Assembly (NCBI GenBank): GCA_963575745.1
Contig: CAUYUJ010007269.1
Coordinates: 388,501-452,500 of the forward strand
Reading direction: 5' to 3'
Source: Prorocentrum cordatum
Lineage: Eukaryota > Sar > Dinophyceae > Prorocentrales > Prorocentraceae
DNA length: 64,000 nucleotides
How positions within the stretch are numbered: position 1 is the stretch's first letter; each line of letters begins with the position of its first letter. A program made the translations under genes and the position numbers. The notes beneath the pieces are model-generated. The model was not told where the DNA came from, did not search any database, and saw nothing but the letters and a program-made list of their open reading frames with translations. Positions 43,675-53,731 of this stretch are shown here, in pieces.

Positions 43675-44141
43675 GGAGCTCGACCACAGGAGACCTTCCA
43701 CAAGAAACCCAAACCTGCGACCCCAAGACGTCCCTTGACGTTTGGTATGGGGACGTCACGGCTTCCACGGCAAAACCATCGGAAACCCGAGAAACCCAGG
43801 ACATCCTGGAGGCAAGCTGGGTGTTTCTTGGCATGGGTTTCGGGCGTCTCGGGAAGGCATCGGGCGTCTCGGAAAGCTCGGGGCGCTTCTTTTTGTTCGT
43901 TCCTCGTCTTCGGCCTCTACAGGGGCCCTTCCCGGGTCTCGGGACCGTCAAGGAACAACTCGAGGATGAGAAGCTGGTCCCCGGGAAATGGGCCGATGCC
44001 TTCCCAGACACGCGACGTCCTGATGGAAGTCTCGACCCTTTCCCCGGGACAGGTTTTTCATCCTGGGTCGTTTCTTGACGGCTCCGAGGCCCTGCGAGGG
44101 CCCCCCGAAGCCGAAAACTACCAAAAACCTCTCGTCCTTTT

Positions 44142-44192
<51 letters not shown>
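43675..44192. repeat. Dispersed repeat R1, long copy followed by TA microsatellite
   Basis: Partner of 35483-35890 in the same orientation. After 44085 it continues with the GGCCCCCCGAAGCCGAAAACT end shared by the short R1 copies, then a TA run at 44146-44192. Confidence 0.85.
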
Positions 44193-44193
<1 letters not shown>

Positions 44194-44574
44194 CGAAGTG
44201 ACCATCTTGTCCCCAGACATCCGGCCGCTCCGATCTTCTCGATGCGTGGGTCCTGGAGGTCCGGATCACTTCCCTGGGGCCAGTTCCTCGTCCTGAGCCG
44301 CGTTCTTACGCTCCCGAATAGGGCCCCAGAAGCCCAAAACCTGCCCAAATCCCGCAGCTCCCATTTTTCTGGAGCGTCGGATCTCTGGGTCTGGGTCGTC
44401 GCCGACGAAAATATGGTTGACCCAAAAGGGGGTCCAGCTGAAAGGAGGTTGGTGCAATCGATCTGGGGCAATTGTACTGCAAATGTACTGCGCAGAAGAA
44501 TTGTGTATTGCGTTGTGCTGCAACTGGTGCGTTGCACGCGAGAATCCAGCAATACATTTGCGCCCAGGAATATG
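44193..44574. repeat. R1 short copy and flanking unique sequence
   Basis: 44210-44400 matches the R1 consensus (GTCCCCAGACATCCGGCCGC, CCGGATCACTTCCCTGGGG, GAAGCCCAAAACCTGCCCAAA). No gene seen. Confidence 0.6.
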
Positions 44575-44668
44575 AATGAATATCTGAATATATGAATATA
44601 TGAATATATGAATATATGAATATATGAATATATGAATATGTGAATATACATATATATATATATATTGA
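44575..44668. repeat. ATGAATAT octamer microsatellite
   Basis: About ten ATGAATAT units and a short TA run. Confidence 0.93.
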
Positions 44669-45127
44669 TTACACGCCCCAAGTTTAAACGTCGTTCATTT
44701 CTAATCGTGCTCATTTCTAAGTGTGCTCGTTTCTGATTGTTCCTGGCCGCCTAGTGGCCCGGAGGAGGCCCAGGACAGAACATTCAGAAATGAGAGGATA
44801 TCCGGGCCTCCCCCCCATACATCAGAACGCTCGAAGAACTAGAGATGAACCATGCGCGCTGCAACCCACAGAGATCTGCTGCACCACCCCCTTGCAGTCT
44901 GCACCCCCTTTGGGGCCAACCCTGCTGGGCCCGGGTCGGGCGTTGGCAGAACTGCGTTTAGCGGGACCTGGTTCAGTGATGCGTACTCCATTCCACGAAC
45001 CGGAACTGCCGTCACCCGAAAGAACAACAGCTACGGCAAACCTGGTTTAGTGATTCTGGCCAACGTAGGGGCTCCAGGGACCTACCACTAACCGGGTCCT
45101 CATACCTGGGGTCCTGGCTATACTTAT
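44669..45127. other. No recognisable gene
   Basis: Unique sequence with no coding motif seen. Confidence 0.45.
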
Positions 45128-45307
45128 GTCGGGCGTGTCCCCCTACAGGGTGATTTTCTCCGAAAAATCAAGAATACCCCCAAGATACCCCAAAAAGGTA
45201 AACAAAAAAAAATTACCCCAAAAATAGTTCCCAGACTATTTCTTTGACAATTTTTGGGTATGTTAAATTTTTCATCGAAAATCCCCCTGTAGGGGGACAA
45301 GCCCGAC
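45128..45307. mobile_element. GTCGGGC MITE, copy of 180 bp
   Basis: Inverted ends GTCGGGCGTGTCCCCCTACA and GTCGGGCTTGTCCCCCTACA (about 23 bp). The interior is AT-rich and holds ATAGTTCCCAGACTATT. Confidence 0.88.
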
Positions 45308-46091
45308 CTAATGCTGGGCCCGGGAGCCCCGCGCCCGGCCGCCCCGCCCGCGGGGCCGCGCCTGCCGGGGCAGCGGCGCGGGCGCGGGGCCGAGCCCCGT
45401 GGGCTCGCAGCGGCGCGCCGCGGCGGGCGGCCCGGCCTCGCCTGGGCCACGCCGCCGCCGCGGTCGCCGGCGTCGTGGGCGTCGCCGGCGTAGGCGTCTG
45501 CGTCGTCCCCACAACGTCCCCTCGCGGTGTGCAACAATCGCGACGGGAGGTTTTTGCGCTATTGTCGGCCTCTGGGGGCCCTTACCGAGCCTCCGGACCG
45601 TCAGAAAACAACTCAGGATGAAAAACCGGTCCCGGGGAATGGGTCCGGACCTCTGGGGGTCGCGGCATGAAAAAATCATGACGTCGGGGGTCTGGGTCCC
45701 CAGAGATCCGACGCTTCAAAACAAAAATGGAGCGGCGGGATTTTGGCAGTTTTGAACCTCCAGGGGTCCTCGCCGGGCCTCGGGGGCGTGACATAAACGA
45801 CTCGGGACGAAGAACCGGCCCCCAGGAAGTGATCTGGACCTCTGGGGCCCACGCATGTCGGATGTCTGGGTCGACGCCGTCGTCGATCTTCGTCGGGGGG
45901 GGAGGGGCCCTGACGTGCTCGCACCATGAAAAGGGGTCGGGACGGAAACTTGTACTCGCCTTGTGCCTCAGGGGCCCTCGCCAGGCCTTGGGACCGTCAA
46001 GCACCGATTGGGGATGAAGGACTGGCCCCAGGAGAAGGGTCGGGACTCCCGGGGACCCCAGATGGAAATTACGCTACCGAGGAACCCCACA
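45308..46091. repeat. GC-rich linker and R1 copies
   Basis: 45308-45530 is very GC-rich. 45540-45730 and 45740-46060 are diverged R1 copies (GAAAACCGGTCCCGGGGAATG-like, CGGGCCTCGGGGGCGTGACA). No gene seen. Confidence 0.6.
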
Positions 46092-46260
46092 TACACCCTG
46101 CGAAATGCTTTAGAAATCATGGGTTAAGAAATTCATAGTCTCAGAATTTGAATAAAAACCCAGAATGTCTATTCAAATCTTAGGATTTACATTGAAACAT
46201 TAAGAATAATCGAGACTCTGGCCGAAGACTTGGGTTTTCTTAAGCATCGCCTAGAGTGTA
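46092..46260. mobile_element. TA-flanked MITE, copy 2
   Basis: 169 bp, TA-CACCCTGCGAAATGCTT to AAGCATCGCCTAGAGTG-TA. Closely matches the copy in the Ubc13 intron. Confidence 0.88.
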
Positions 46261-46339
46261 CTTATATTATGGCTGGAGTGATGATAGCTGACATGAAACA
46301 TGTGAGAATGATGCTGGTGGCCGCACCCCGCCGATACCG

Positions 46340-46790
46340 CAAGGACGACCGTCACGGATAGCGGCCGCGCTCAGGGACCACCCCGTGCGCATACCTTGTG
46401 GCGTCGAGAAAACGCCACGCCTGCTGGACGACCGTCACGGATAGCGGCCGCGCTCAGAGACCACCTCGTGCGCACCCCCTGTGGAGTCGAGCAAACGCCA
46501 CGCCTGCCGTGCCCTGGACGACCGTCACGGAGAGCGGCCACCGCGTGCGCACCGCCTGTGGTGTCGAGAATCTGCCACGCCTGCTAGGGCAAGGACGACC
46601 GTCACGGACAGCGGCCGCGCTCAGGGACCACCCCGTGCGCCCCCCCCGCGGTGTCGAGAAAACGCCACGCCTGCTGTGTCCTGGACGACCGTCGTGCTGT
46701 GCTGTGCGGTGCTGTGCTGTGCTGAGCAGTGCTGTGCTGAGGTGCTATGCTTTGCTGTGCAGTGCTGTTCTGAGCTGTGCTGTGCTGAGC
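46340..46790. repeat. Tandem repeat of about 80-90 bp and TGCTG run
   Basis: Units begin GGACGACCGTCACGGA and contain AGCGGCCGCGCTCAG, CCGTGCGCA and CGCCACGCCTGCT. There are about five, from 46353 to 46690. They run into a TGCTG pentamer tract at 46695-46790. Confidence 0.88.
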
Positions 46791-46839
46791 GGCGTGTGCC
46801 TCATGCGTGTGCCCAGTATGTACGCATACGTCGTGTGTA

Positions 46840-46945
46840 CGTCGTGTGTGTGTGTGTTGTGTGTGTTGTGTGTGTGTGTGTGTTGTGTGTGTCTGTGTGT
46901 GCGTGAGGAGAAGGAGAAGGAGAAGGAGGCGGGTGAGGAAGACGC
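46840..46945. repeat. TG dinucleotide and GGAGAA microsatellite
   Basis: TGTGTG run followed by GAGAAG hexamers. Confidence 0.92.
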
Positions 46946-47615
46946 GGGTGCGACGCGGCAGAGAAGAAAACCAGAACCCCACGAAACATGTGGGGACAAA
47001 TCAGGATAGCGCATGCCTGCGGAGGGAGGGACGGGGAGGGAGGGTTTTGGATTGCTCTGCATTGTTTTGCTCACCTGGAAAGCGACTTAGGAAGCACACA
47101 CCTGCGGAGAAGCGCCACCACCCCGCACTCGGAGCCGAAGGGGATAAGGAGGGATGGAGGAGGAAGGGATGCAGGGATGCAGGAAGGAGGGGGGGAGGGG
47201 TGATCGCTGCCGCCTGGGGGACGGAGGGAGGAGGGGGGAGGGAAGGATGAAGGAGGGGAGGGAGGGACAGGGGGAGGGAGGATGTGAGGATTGGGACCCA
47301 GGCCCCCGACGTCATGTTTTCTCATAACATCCGCCCCCATGCAAAGGTCTTCTCGACCCACTGCCCGGGACCAATTTTTATCCTGAGTCGTGTATGCGAT
47401 CCCGAGGCCTGGGTAGGGCCACCGGAGGTCGGAACCGGAGAAAAACCGTCCGTCGTGATCTTGCCATGGCTCGAGGGAGGATGGGGAGGCAGACGACGAG
47501 GAATGGCTCAGAAGACTCCTCCCTCCCCAACTTATTTGCCCCGAGCCAGCGCGCAGCGCGATAACACAGACGTGTTGAAAACGACCTTCGCTTGCTGTGT
47601 GTCCCACCCCATGCT
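46946..47615. other. No recognisable gene; R1 fragment
   Basis: GGGAGG-rich stretch at 47150-47285 and an R1 fragment at about 47330-47460. Confidence 0.5.
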
Positions 47616-47789
47616 GACTACCTGCCAGACCACCCCAACCCAACCCGAAGACCCGAATTTGACCCGAAGTTCGGGTTGGGGCGGGTACGGGTTCCGTGTG
47701 ATTTTTCCGTGTTCCCCTCCCCCCCCCCTGGAAATCGAGGATAAATCTGGGCCTTCGGGTTGGGTTGGGGTGGTTTGGTGGGTGGTGAC
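47616..47789. mobile_element. MITE-like element with arms of about 45 bp
   Basis: GACTACCTGCCAGACCACCC on the left and, inverted, GTCACCACCCACCAAACCACC on the right; both continue CCAACCCAACCCGAAG. No coding capacity. Confidence 0.85.
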
Positions 47790-48382
47790 ATGCTCTGACC
47801 TGGCGGCGCGCACAAGGGGGTAGGGGGAAGGGGGGGGGCGTCTTGGAAGGAGGCTGCTTCTCAGGAGGTGCGGGCCTGATCTGTATAGATGTAGGCAGCC
47901 TCTCTGAGAAGCAGCCTATCCTTCTGAGAAGCCTTCCCCCCTCCCCCCTACCCCCCTCAGTGCGTGGCTGACTGACCGCCCAGACACGCGACGCCCCGAT
48001 GATTTTTTTCCCCACGGGGCCCCTGCAAGTTCCCACCCTCTCCCGCGGGACCCGTTTTCTCGCCTGGGCCGCTCCTTGACGGCCCCGAGGCCCGGGGGAG
48101 GGCCCCCCCGAAGCCGAAAACGCCCTTAAAACCTCCCGTCCTGATGTTGGTACGACGCGGCCATCACGTCCCCAGACATCCGGCCGCTCCAAGTATTGCG
48201 ACTGGTGGGCCAGAGGTCCGCACCACTTCCCCGGGGCCGGCTTCTCGTGCCGAGCCGTTTTCTGACGCTCCCGAGGCCCGGCGAGGGCCCCCGGGAAGCC
48301 GAAAACTGCCCAAACGCCCCGCGGCTCCAAGTTTTCGCCACGACGCGACCGCGCCGGGGCGCGTCTTGGCCCCAAGCCTGAA
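47790..48382. repeat. CTTCTCAGAAG hairpin element and R1 copies
   Basis: 47836-47960 has mirrored purine/pyrimidine arms around GCTTCTCAGGAG and CTCTGAGAAGC. 47985-48320 contains two R1-type copies. No gene seen. Confidence 0.6.
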
Positions 48383-48530
48383 GTCGGGCCTGTCCTCCTA
48401 CCAGGGGGCTTTGGGCGAAAAGGTCAAAATACGGAGAAAGAAAATCCAAAAATACAGAAACAAAAATCAAAAAATAATACCCTGGCTACTTTTTGACTAC
48501 TCTTGAATATCCCCCCTGTAGCCAGGCCCC
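48383..48530. mobile_element. GTCGGGC MITE, diverged copy
   Basis: Left end GTCGGGCCTGTCCTCCTACC and right end CCCTGTAGCCAGGCCCC. AT-rich interior. Confidence 0.7.
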
Positions 48531-48535
48531 GGACG

Positions 48536-48710
48536 TCATGATTTTTTCATGACGCGACCCCCAGAGGTCCCGACCCATTCCCCGGGACCGGCTCTTCATC
48601 CCGAGTCGCTTTTTGACGGTCCCGAGGCCCGGCGAGGGCCCCTGGAGGCCGAAAATCGCGAAAAACCTCCCGTCGTGATTTTTTCATGACCCGAGGGGGT
48701 CTGGGTAGAG
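48536..48710. repeat. Dispersed repeat R1, short copy
   Basis: GACGTCATGATTTTTTCATG, CCATTCCCCGGGACCGG, CCCGAGGCCCGGCGAGGG, CCTGGAGGCCGAAAA. A GTAGAGGGACGGGCCCGAC MITE end follows at 48707-48725. Confidence 0.75.
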
Positions 48711-48725
48711 GGACGGGCCCGACCT

Positions 48726-48981
48726 CACGCCCCAAAGCCGCCGCGGACAAGAGGGCGCGCGGCGCCCCGAGGCTCGCCGAGAGCTCTCCCCCCGCCCGGG
48801 GGCCTCCGACCCCCCCCCCCCGCGGCCGGGGCCCCGCCGCCGCGGCCGCGCCACGCCGCGCGCGCGGCATGCCGCCCCTCTTCTTGTCGTCGTCTCCTCG
48901 CCGGCCTCTGCGGGGGGCCCCGCCGCGGAGCACGGCGCGGCGCCGCCCCGCGGGGAGGAGGCGAGGAGGGGGGGGGGAAGA
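48726..48981. other. No gene seen: extremely GC-rich
   Basis: G/C runs with open frames on both strands, with no motif. Confidence 0.5.
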
Positions 48982-49219
48982 GGAAGCCACGCCACGGACA
49001 CCAACTCTTGGCGCTCCGCGCGGATTTTTGCCGGAAGCATAAAAAAATCGGAGTTCCGCGCGGATGTCTCGGATCTGCGCTGAGGACCCCCCCCCCCCCC
49101 TTGGCGCGCGGAGCGCGCCAGGGGCGGCGCCGGAGGCGCCGCCCGGGGGGGCCCGGCGCGGATCCAAGAAATCCGCGCGGAGCGTCAACAGTTTATGTTG
49201 AGGGCGTTTGTTCTTCTTC
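48982..49219. mobile_element. MITE-like element, family of 16528-16722
   Basis: Same GCGCTCCGCGCGGATTT / AAATCCGCGCGGAGCG arms and GGCGGCGCCGGAGGCGCCGCC core as copy 1, with an extra partly duplicated left arm of about 45 bp. Confidence 0.82.
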
Positions 49220-49990
49220 GAGGGAAGGGGGAAAAACAGAGGTGCCGTCGGACCTGGGGCAGAACAGCATCTTCCGAGAACCCGAGGCCCTTCTGGCGGC
49301 CAAAACGCACACAACATCCAGCGGCACCCTCCCCAGGGTGCCTAAGGTCATCGAACAAACGCGAGAAACATCAGGGCACCCTCCACGAACCGATCTCGAT
49401 CTCATACCTCGGTCCGACTGTATACAGAGAGAGAGAGAGACAGAGAACGAGAGAGCAAGAGAGAAGCAAAACAAATACGACAACACAAGCAATCGGAAAA
49501 CAGCAAGACGGCAGGAGGACAGGTTGGGGTCGGGGAGGAGGATGGGAGAAGGATGCATTCGCTGGAATTCGCTGGTAACCACAATGTGGTATGGGGGGCG
49601 GATGCGACAGGGGAGAGGGAGGGGAGGGGAGACGGCCGACTGGCCAGCTCACCACGCGAGCCCCTCGGCAATGCGGTCCCTGGCGACGCACATGTCCTCG
49701 CACATGTTGGTCACGCTCCAGGGATCTTCCTGGGACGAGGAGGCGGAAAGGAAGCGCGGATGAGGACCCAGACGTGCTCGCGTCGTTCGAAATCACTACG
49801 TTTTTTTGTCCCGGGGTGCCTGACTGGGCCCCAAGGCCTTCAAAAGCCGACTCGGGATGATAACTAGCCCCGGGGAAAGGATCGGGACATCCGGAGACCC
49901 CGCATTGAACAGGTCAAGGCATCACATACCTGGGGGAGAAAGGAGGCTGCTCGCTCTCTCTCTCTCTCTGGTTTGTCTCTCTCTCGCATT
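49220..49990. other. No recognisable gene; short GA run and R1 fragment
   Basis: GA run at 49424-49475 and an R1-like fragment at 49795-49900. No gene can be supported. Confidence 0.45.
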
Positions 49991-50111
49991 TCGCCATCGC
50001 TCGGACGTCCATTCCCCGTGCATGTGTCGACATCGTGCGTTTGCTTGTTCGTAAGATGATCTAACGGGTTCCTCGTCGCCAAGCAAAAATCCACGTCTGA
50101 GCGATGCCACA
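49991..50111. mobile_element. TCGCTCGGACGT inverted-repeat element, copy 2
   Basis: TCGCCATCGCTCGGACGTCC on the left and, inverted, GTGGCATCGCTCAGACGTGG on the right. Confidence 0.75.
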
Positions 50112-50814
50112 TGATTTTTTGTTTGTTCTCTCTCTCTCTGTCTCTGTCTCTCCACTTCCTTCTCTGTCCCTGCTCCTCCCTCAGCCGTCCCCTCCTTGTT
50201 CTCCCCCTCCCTCCTCCCTCCCCTTTCGCCCCTCGTCCTGCCCCCTTCTCCTCCTTCACCTCCTCCTGCTCCTCAGGGAACCTCCTGACCGCCGATGAAC
50301 GTCAAACGATCCGAACGAACCCGAGAACCTCGCTCCTCCTCCGGTGGGGGCCTCCACAAGTCCTTGGAGGCCTCCGCGGAGGGCTTGGGAAGCCTCAGTG
50401 GCAACTCTCCCCCGACATGGGCGCGGGGGCATGCGACCGCTGCCCCTGGAAACATCGGTGGAGCCCCCCATGGGGCCACGAAAGGTGTGACGGACGTGCC
50501 CGAAGTGAAAGCGGGCACGCGTGGGGGCTTTGCCATTGGGGCCTTTAATGTGCCTCTCATGAGGCCACGAAGCGTGTGAGGGGTGCCCACACGGGCGCGA
50601 GCACGCGTGCGGGCGCTGCTACTGGGGACATTCGGCGGAGCTCCCCGGGCGGTCACGAAGCGTGCGAGGGGCGTGCGGACATGGGCGCGGTCACGCGTGC
50701 GGCTTGTGGGCCCACGAGACGTCCGATGGGCGTGCCGAAGTGGGTGCGGTCACGCATGCGGGCTCTGCCACTCGGGCTGTCGGTGGAGCTCCCAGTGGGG
50801 CCCGCTCCCAGGAC
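50112..50814. other. No recognisable gene
   Basis: CT-rich start (50125-50275), then GC-rich sequence with loose GGGCGCGaGCACGCGTGCGGGC tandem units of about 90 bp at 50400-50770. Confidence 0.5.
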
Positions 50815-51470
50815 AGCGGGCCCTCGTGAATTACGCCGCGTCCGCGCTCCCAGGACCACCATCCCTCGTAAGACACTCTGCGTCCGCACTCCGAAGGCGA
50901 CCCGCGCTTCCAGGTCCACGTCCCGCGCAAATTCTACCAGCCCTCTGGGCTTCATTTTTCGTACACGAGGGATCCAAGAGGGCCCCCGATACTCCAAGAT
51001 GGCCTCCACGATGGATTAACATGTCCAACGATGGTTCAAGATAGCTTCCGACACACCCCCAAGAGGCCCCAAGAGAGCTACAAGACGGCTCCAAGTGCTC
51101 TCCGAAGAGGCCCGAATCCTTCGAACACCTGAAGAACATCAATGGTGATTGCCTTCTCGCCTTGTCGCTTCCGATGGGCTTTGGAGGCCTCAAGATGGCC
51201 CCAAGATGGCCCAAGAGAGCCCCAAGTGGCCCCCAAGACGGCCCCAAATCTGCCCAAGGGCACCCCCAGGAGGCGATTGCGAGGGCTCTCGAGGACCCGA
51301 AGTAAGGAACCTCCTTCTTCTGACGGGCGCCCTCCAAGATGGCCCCAAGAGGCCTCCGGAGGCCCTCGAGAAAGCCCCAGGGGGGCCCCCCGGACACCCC
51401 AGAAGAGCTCGCAGAGGAGCCCAAGCCTTCCCCAAAAAGATGCCAAGAGGGCGCCAACAGAGGGCCTGAT
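50815..51470. repeat. Satellite of about 50 bp, then CAAGAGGCC-type minisatellite
   Basis: 50815-50950 has three units like those at 33.2 kb. 51030-51470 is CCCCAAGATGGCCCCAAGAG-type repeat. Confidence 0.7.
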
Positions 51471-51525
51471 CGGCCTGCTCACTACTTACGCAGGATCCTC
51501 GCTTCCACGGCATCCAACACAACGA

Positions 51526-51662
51526 AGTAGACACAAATCCCAGGATTTCCCATATGTTCCAATATCTTCGGGGTTCTCGTCTCCCACCCCACTTCCTATA
51601 TGTTCCTGTATTTCCCTGGGGGTCGACGATGAATTCTGTCTGTGTGTTTTTCTCCCTCCTCT
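51526..51662. mobile_element. ACACAAATAAA/CAGGA element, diverged copy
   Basis: Follows the layout of 51710-51859 (CCATATGTTCCAATAT, GTCTCCCACCCCACTTCC, GTCGACGATGAATTCTGTCT) with many differences, 180 bp upstream of it. Confidence 0.7.
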
Positions 51663-51709
51663 GATCTAGGGGCGCCGAGGGGCTTCCTGGGCCTTTTGTG
51701 AAGGGGAAC

Positions 51710-51859
51710 TGGAACACACAAATAAATACACACAAATAAAGATATCCCCCATATTTTCCCATATTTTCTAGGTTTTTGTCTTCCCCACCACTTCCCATAT
51801 TTTTGCATATTTTCCTGGGAGTCGACGATTAATTGTGTCTGTGTGTTTCTTTCCCTCCT
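51710..51859. mobile_element. ACACAAATAAA/CAGGA element, copy 1
   Basis: 150 bp: ACACACAAATAAATACACAC, CCCATATTTTCCCATATTTT, GTTTTTGTCTTCCCC, a second CCCATATTTT block, then GTCGACGATTAATTGTGTCT and GTGTTTCTTTCCCTCCTG. The ends are imperfect inverted repeats. Further copies at 59465 and 62562. Confidence 0.85.
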
Positions 51860-52047
51860 GATTTTGAGGCCTCCGCACCCTGTTGCTTGTGGAGGACTCC
51901 AAACGCGCGGGCGCGCCAGCCTCGAGCGGGCCCGCGGAGAATCCTATGCAGGCGCGTTCTGTGGCATGTCCTGCTCGTTTCGGCACACCCCGTGACGAGG
52001 ACACTGCGCACAACACTCCGCATGTTGCTTCACATTTGGGCGTGGCT
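51860..52047. other. No gene seen
   Basis: Short unique spacer. Confidence 0.5.
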
Positions 52048-52198
52048 TAATGGGGGGGTCACAAATGGGGGGGTCAGAAACGGTCCCCTTTCGTGCCCCT
52101 TTCGGGCCCCCCTGGAGCCCCAGGGGGCTCGTTTAGGTACCGTTTGGGTACCTTTTCGGACCACCCTCGCCACCCCCCCATTTATGACCCCCCCATTA
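52048..52198. mobile_element. TA-flanked ATGGGGGGGTCA MITE
   Basis: TA-ATGGGGGGGTCACAAATGG on the left and, inverted, TA-ATGGGGGGGTCATAAATGG on the right. 151 bp in all with a GGTACC-rich middle. A single copy in this window. Confidence 0.85.
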
Positions 52199-52890
52199 CG
52201 CAGCGCCCAGCACATGGGGAAGCAAGCGTCTGCCGGGAGACGCGCTTTCCTGGAGCGGGCACGCGGGAAACGCATTTGTTCTTTGCGCTGCGACATGACT
52301 TTGTCGTGCTGTCTCTGTCTTCTGGCGAAGAACTCCGCTGGCCCTTCCCAGGCACGGCGCCGGAGGCCAAACTGACGCATCCAGAACCAACCCTGTGCTC
52401 TTGCCCTGACCGGGACCGGGAAAATGCAGCCCCATCGCCTCAGCGCCGCGCGCACTCCTCTTCAGGACTCCCGACAGCAGCACAGATGGAGGCAGATTGG
52501 GCTTCAAACTATATAGCTCTCGTGCCAAGACCGCGCACACTTTGCCCTAAGAACTTCTGACAGTTATGCGCCGCGAGCCGTCGTCTGAAAAGCTTGGCGC
52601 AGTCACATGAAAAGTGTTGCTCTTGCTCGAGGCCTCCGGAGGTTTTACAACCAGACGCTCCACCACGTGCAACTTTTCAACGGGCTGCAAGGTGCACCTT
52701 TCCCAAACCGGGCTAGCGCTGCATCATTCCCTGAACTGTCTTACCATGCCTTGCTGAACCTGCGACACCTGGATGGATGGAGGGTATATCGTTTTCAAAA
52801 CAGGGCTCTCATTGATGCCAGCTCCATGGGGCGCTCGTCACTCAGGGGTGCACTTCCACTAATGAGAAAGAAAGTCGGAAGATGTTGACG
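52199..52890. other. No recognisable gene
   Basis: Unique sequence with open frames on both strands and no motif recognised. Confidence 0.4.
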
Positions 52891-53085
52891 ATCGGGCCGG
52901 GCGAAAGGGGGGGATAGCAAAGGGGGGGGGTGAGAATCAGCTTACGTAGCCGATTTTCCCAGCGCCTCCAGGCGCCGCAGGCGCCCATGCATCTAGGAAT
53001 GGGCCCCTCGGCGGGGCCGAAACCAGCTGCACGCAGCAAATGTCGTAAACCCCCTTTCCCTATCCCCCCCTTTCGTCCGGCCCGA
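52891..53085. mobile_element. TCGGGTCGGGCG MITE, copy 4
   Basis: 195 bp with TCGGGCCGGGCGAAAGGGGG and, inverted, TCGGGCCGGACGAAAGGGGG. The most diverged of the four copies. It abuts a GGA run. Confidence 0.9.
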
Positions 53086-53190
53086 GGAGGAGGAGGAGGA
53101 GGAGGAGGAGGAGGAGGAGGAGGAGGAGGAGGAGGAGGAGGAGGAGGAGGAGGAGCAGGAGCAGGAGGAGGAGCAGGAGCAGGAGCAGGT
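53086..53190. repeat. GGA triplet microsatellite
   Basis: GGA run with GCA interruptions, directly after the MITE. The minus strand reads poly-Ser in the frame of the downstream exon, so the apparent C-terminal extension of that gene is probably not real. Confidence 0.93.
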
Positions 53191-53382
53191 GCATGGGAGG
53201 GGGCGAGGGGCAGGGGAGGTCCCGAGGAGGAGCGGCACACACCGGCAACAGGGAGCAGGAGGCTGAGCAGCAGCAGCAGCGGCCGCGGGAGAGACACCGA
53301 GAGCAGGCCGGCGAGGAGGAGCAATGCGAGGAAGGGAGCGAGACGACCCGCGTGGTGCGCACATGCGCGTGCATGCATTTAT

Positions 53383-53661
53383 GTCCCTGGCCGCCGGCTT
53401 CGCGAGCTTCCCGGCCTCCACTCGGGACACGAGCTCCCGTAGCCCCTCCACGACGGCCATGTCGAAGCTGTGGTACTCACCCAATCTGTCGCCCGCGAGC
53501 TTGTTCGGCTCTCCCCGAGAGATGAGCCTGGAGTGGCGCTCGATGTTCAGGTTTTCCCTCTTGTTGCGGCAGTGCGCCCAGCGCATGCTGAAGGGGTGGA
53601 TGGCGAAGGCGCCCTTGCAGTACATGCGCTGACCACCGACCCAATTGTGGTGACGCATGCC
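53383..53661 (-). CDS. Putative glycosyltransferase, downstream exon
   Basis: Starts at 53661 directly after an AG acceptor and reads GMRHHNWVGGQRMYCKGAFA, continuing about 92 residues with ordinary amino-acid composition (HPFSMRWAHCRNK, LGEYHSFDMAVVEGL). Below about 53383 the reading drifts into Ser/Pro/Cys low complexity, so a further splice site or stop must lie near there. The aromatic, His- and Cys-rich start fits an acceptor-binding region of a glycosyltransferase, but this is inference from the upstream exon. Confidence 0.65.
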
Positions 53662-53731
53662 CTGAGAAGGAAAAACGGTAGCGAGAATACGGAGAATAAG
53701 GGGGACGATGGAGGGGAGGAGGGGAGGGAGC
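53662..53731 (-). other. 70-bp GC-AG intron
   Basis: Reading minus: exon ends ACCGAG, intron begins GCTCCCTCCC, carries a pyrimidine-rich 3' end and finishes TTCTCAG before GGCATG. Both exons stay in phase 0. GC donors are frequent in dinoflagellate introns. Confidence 0.8.
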
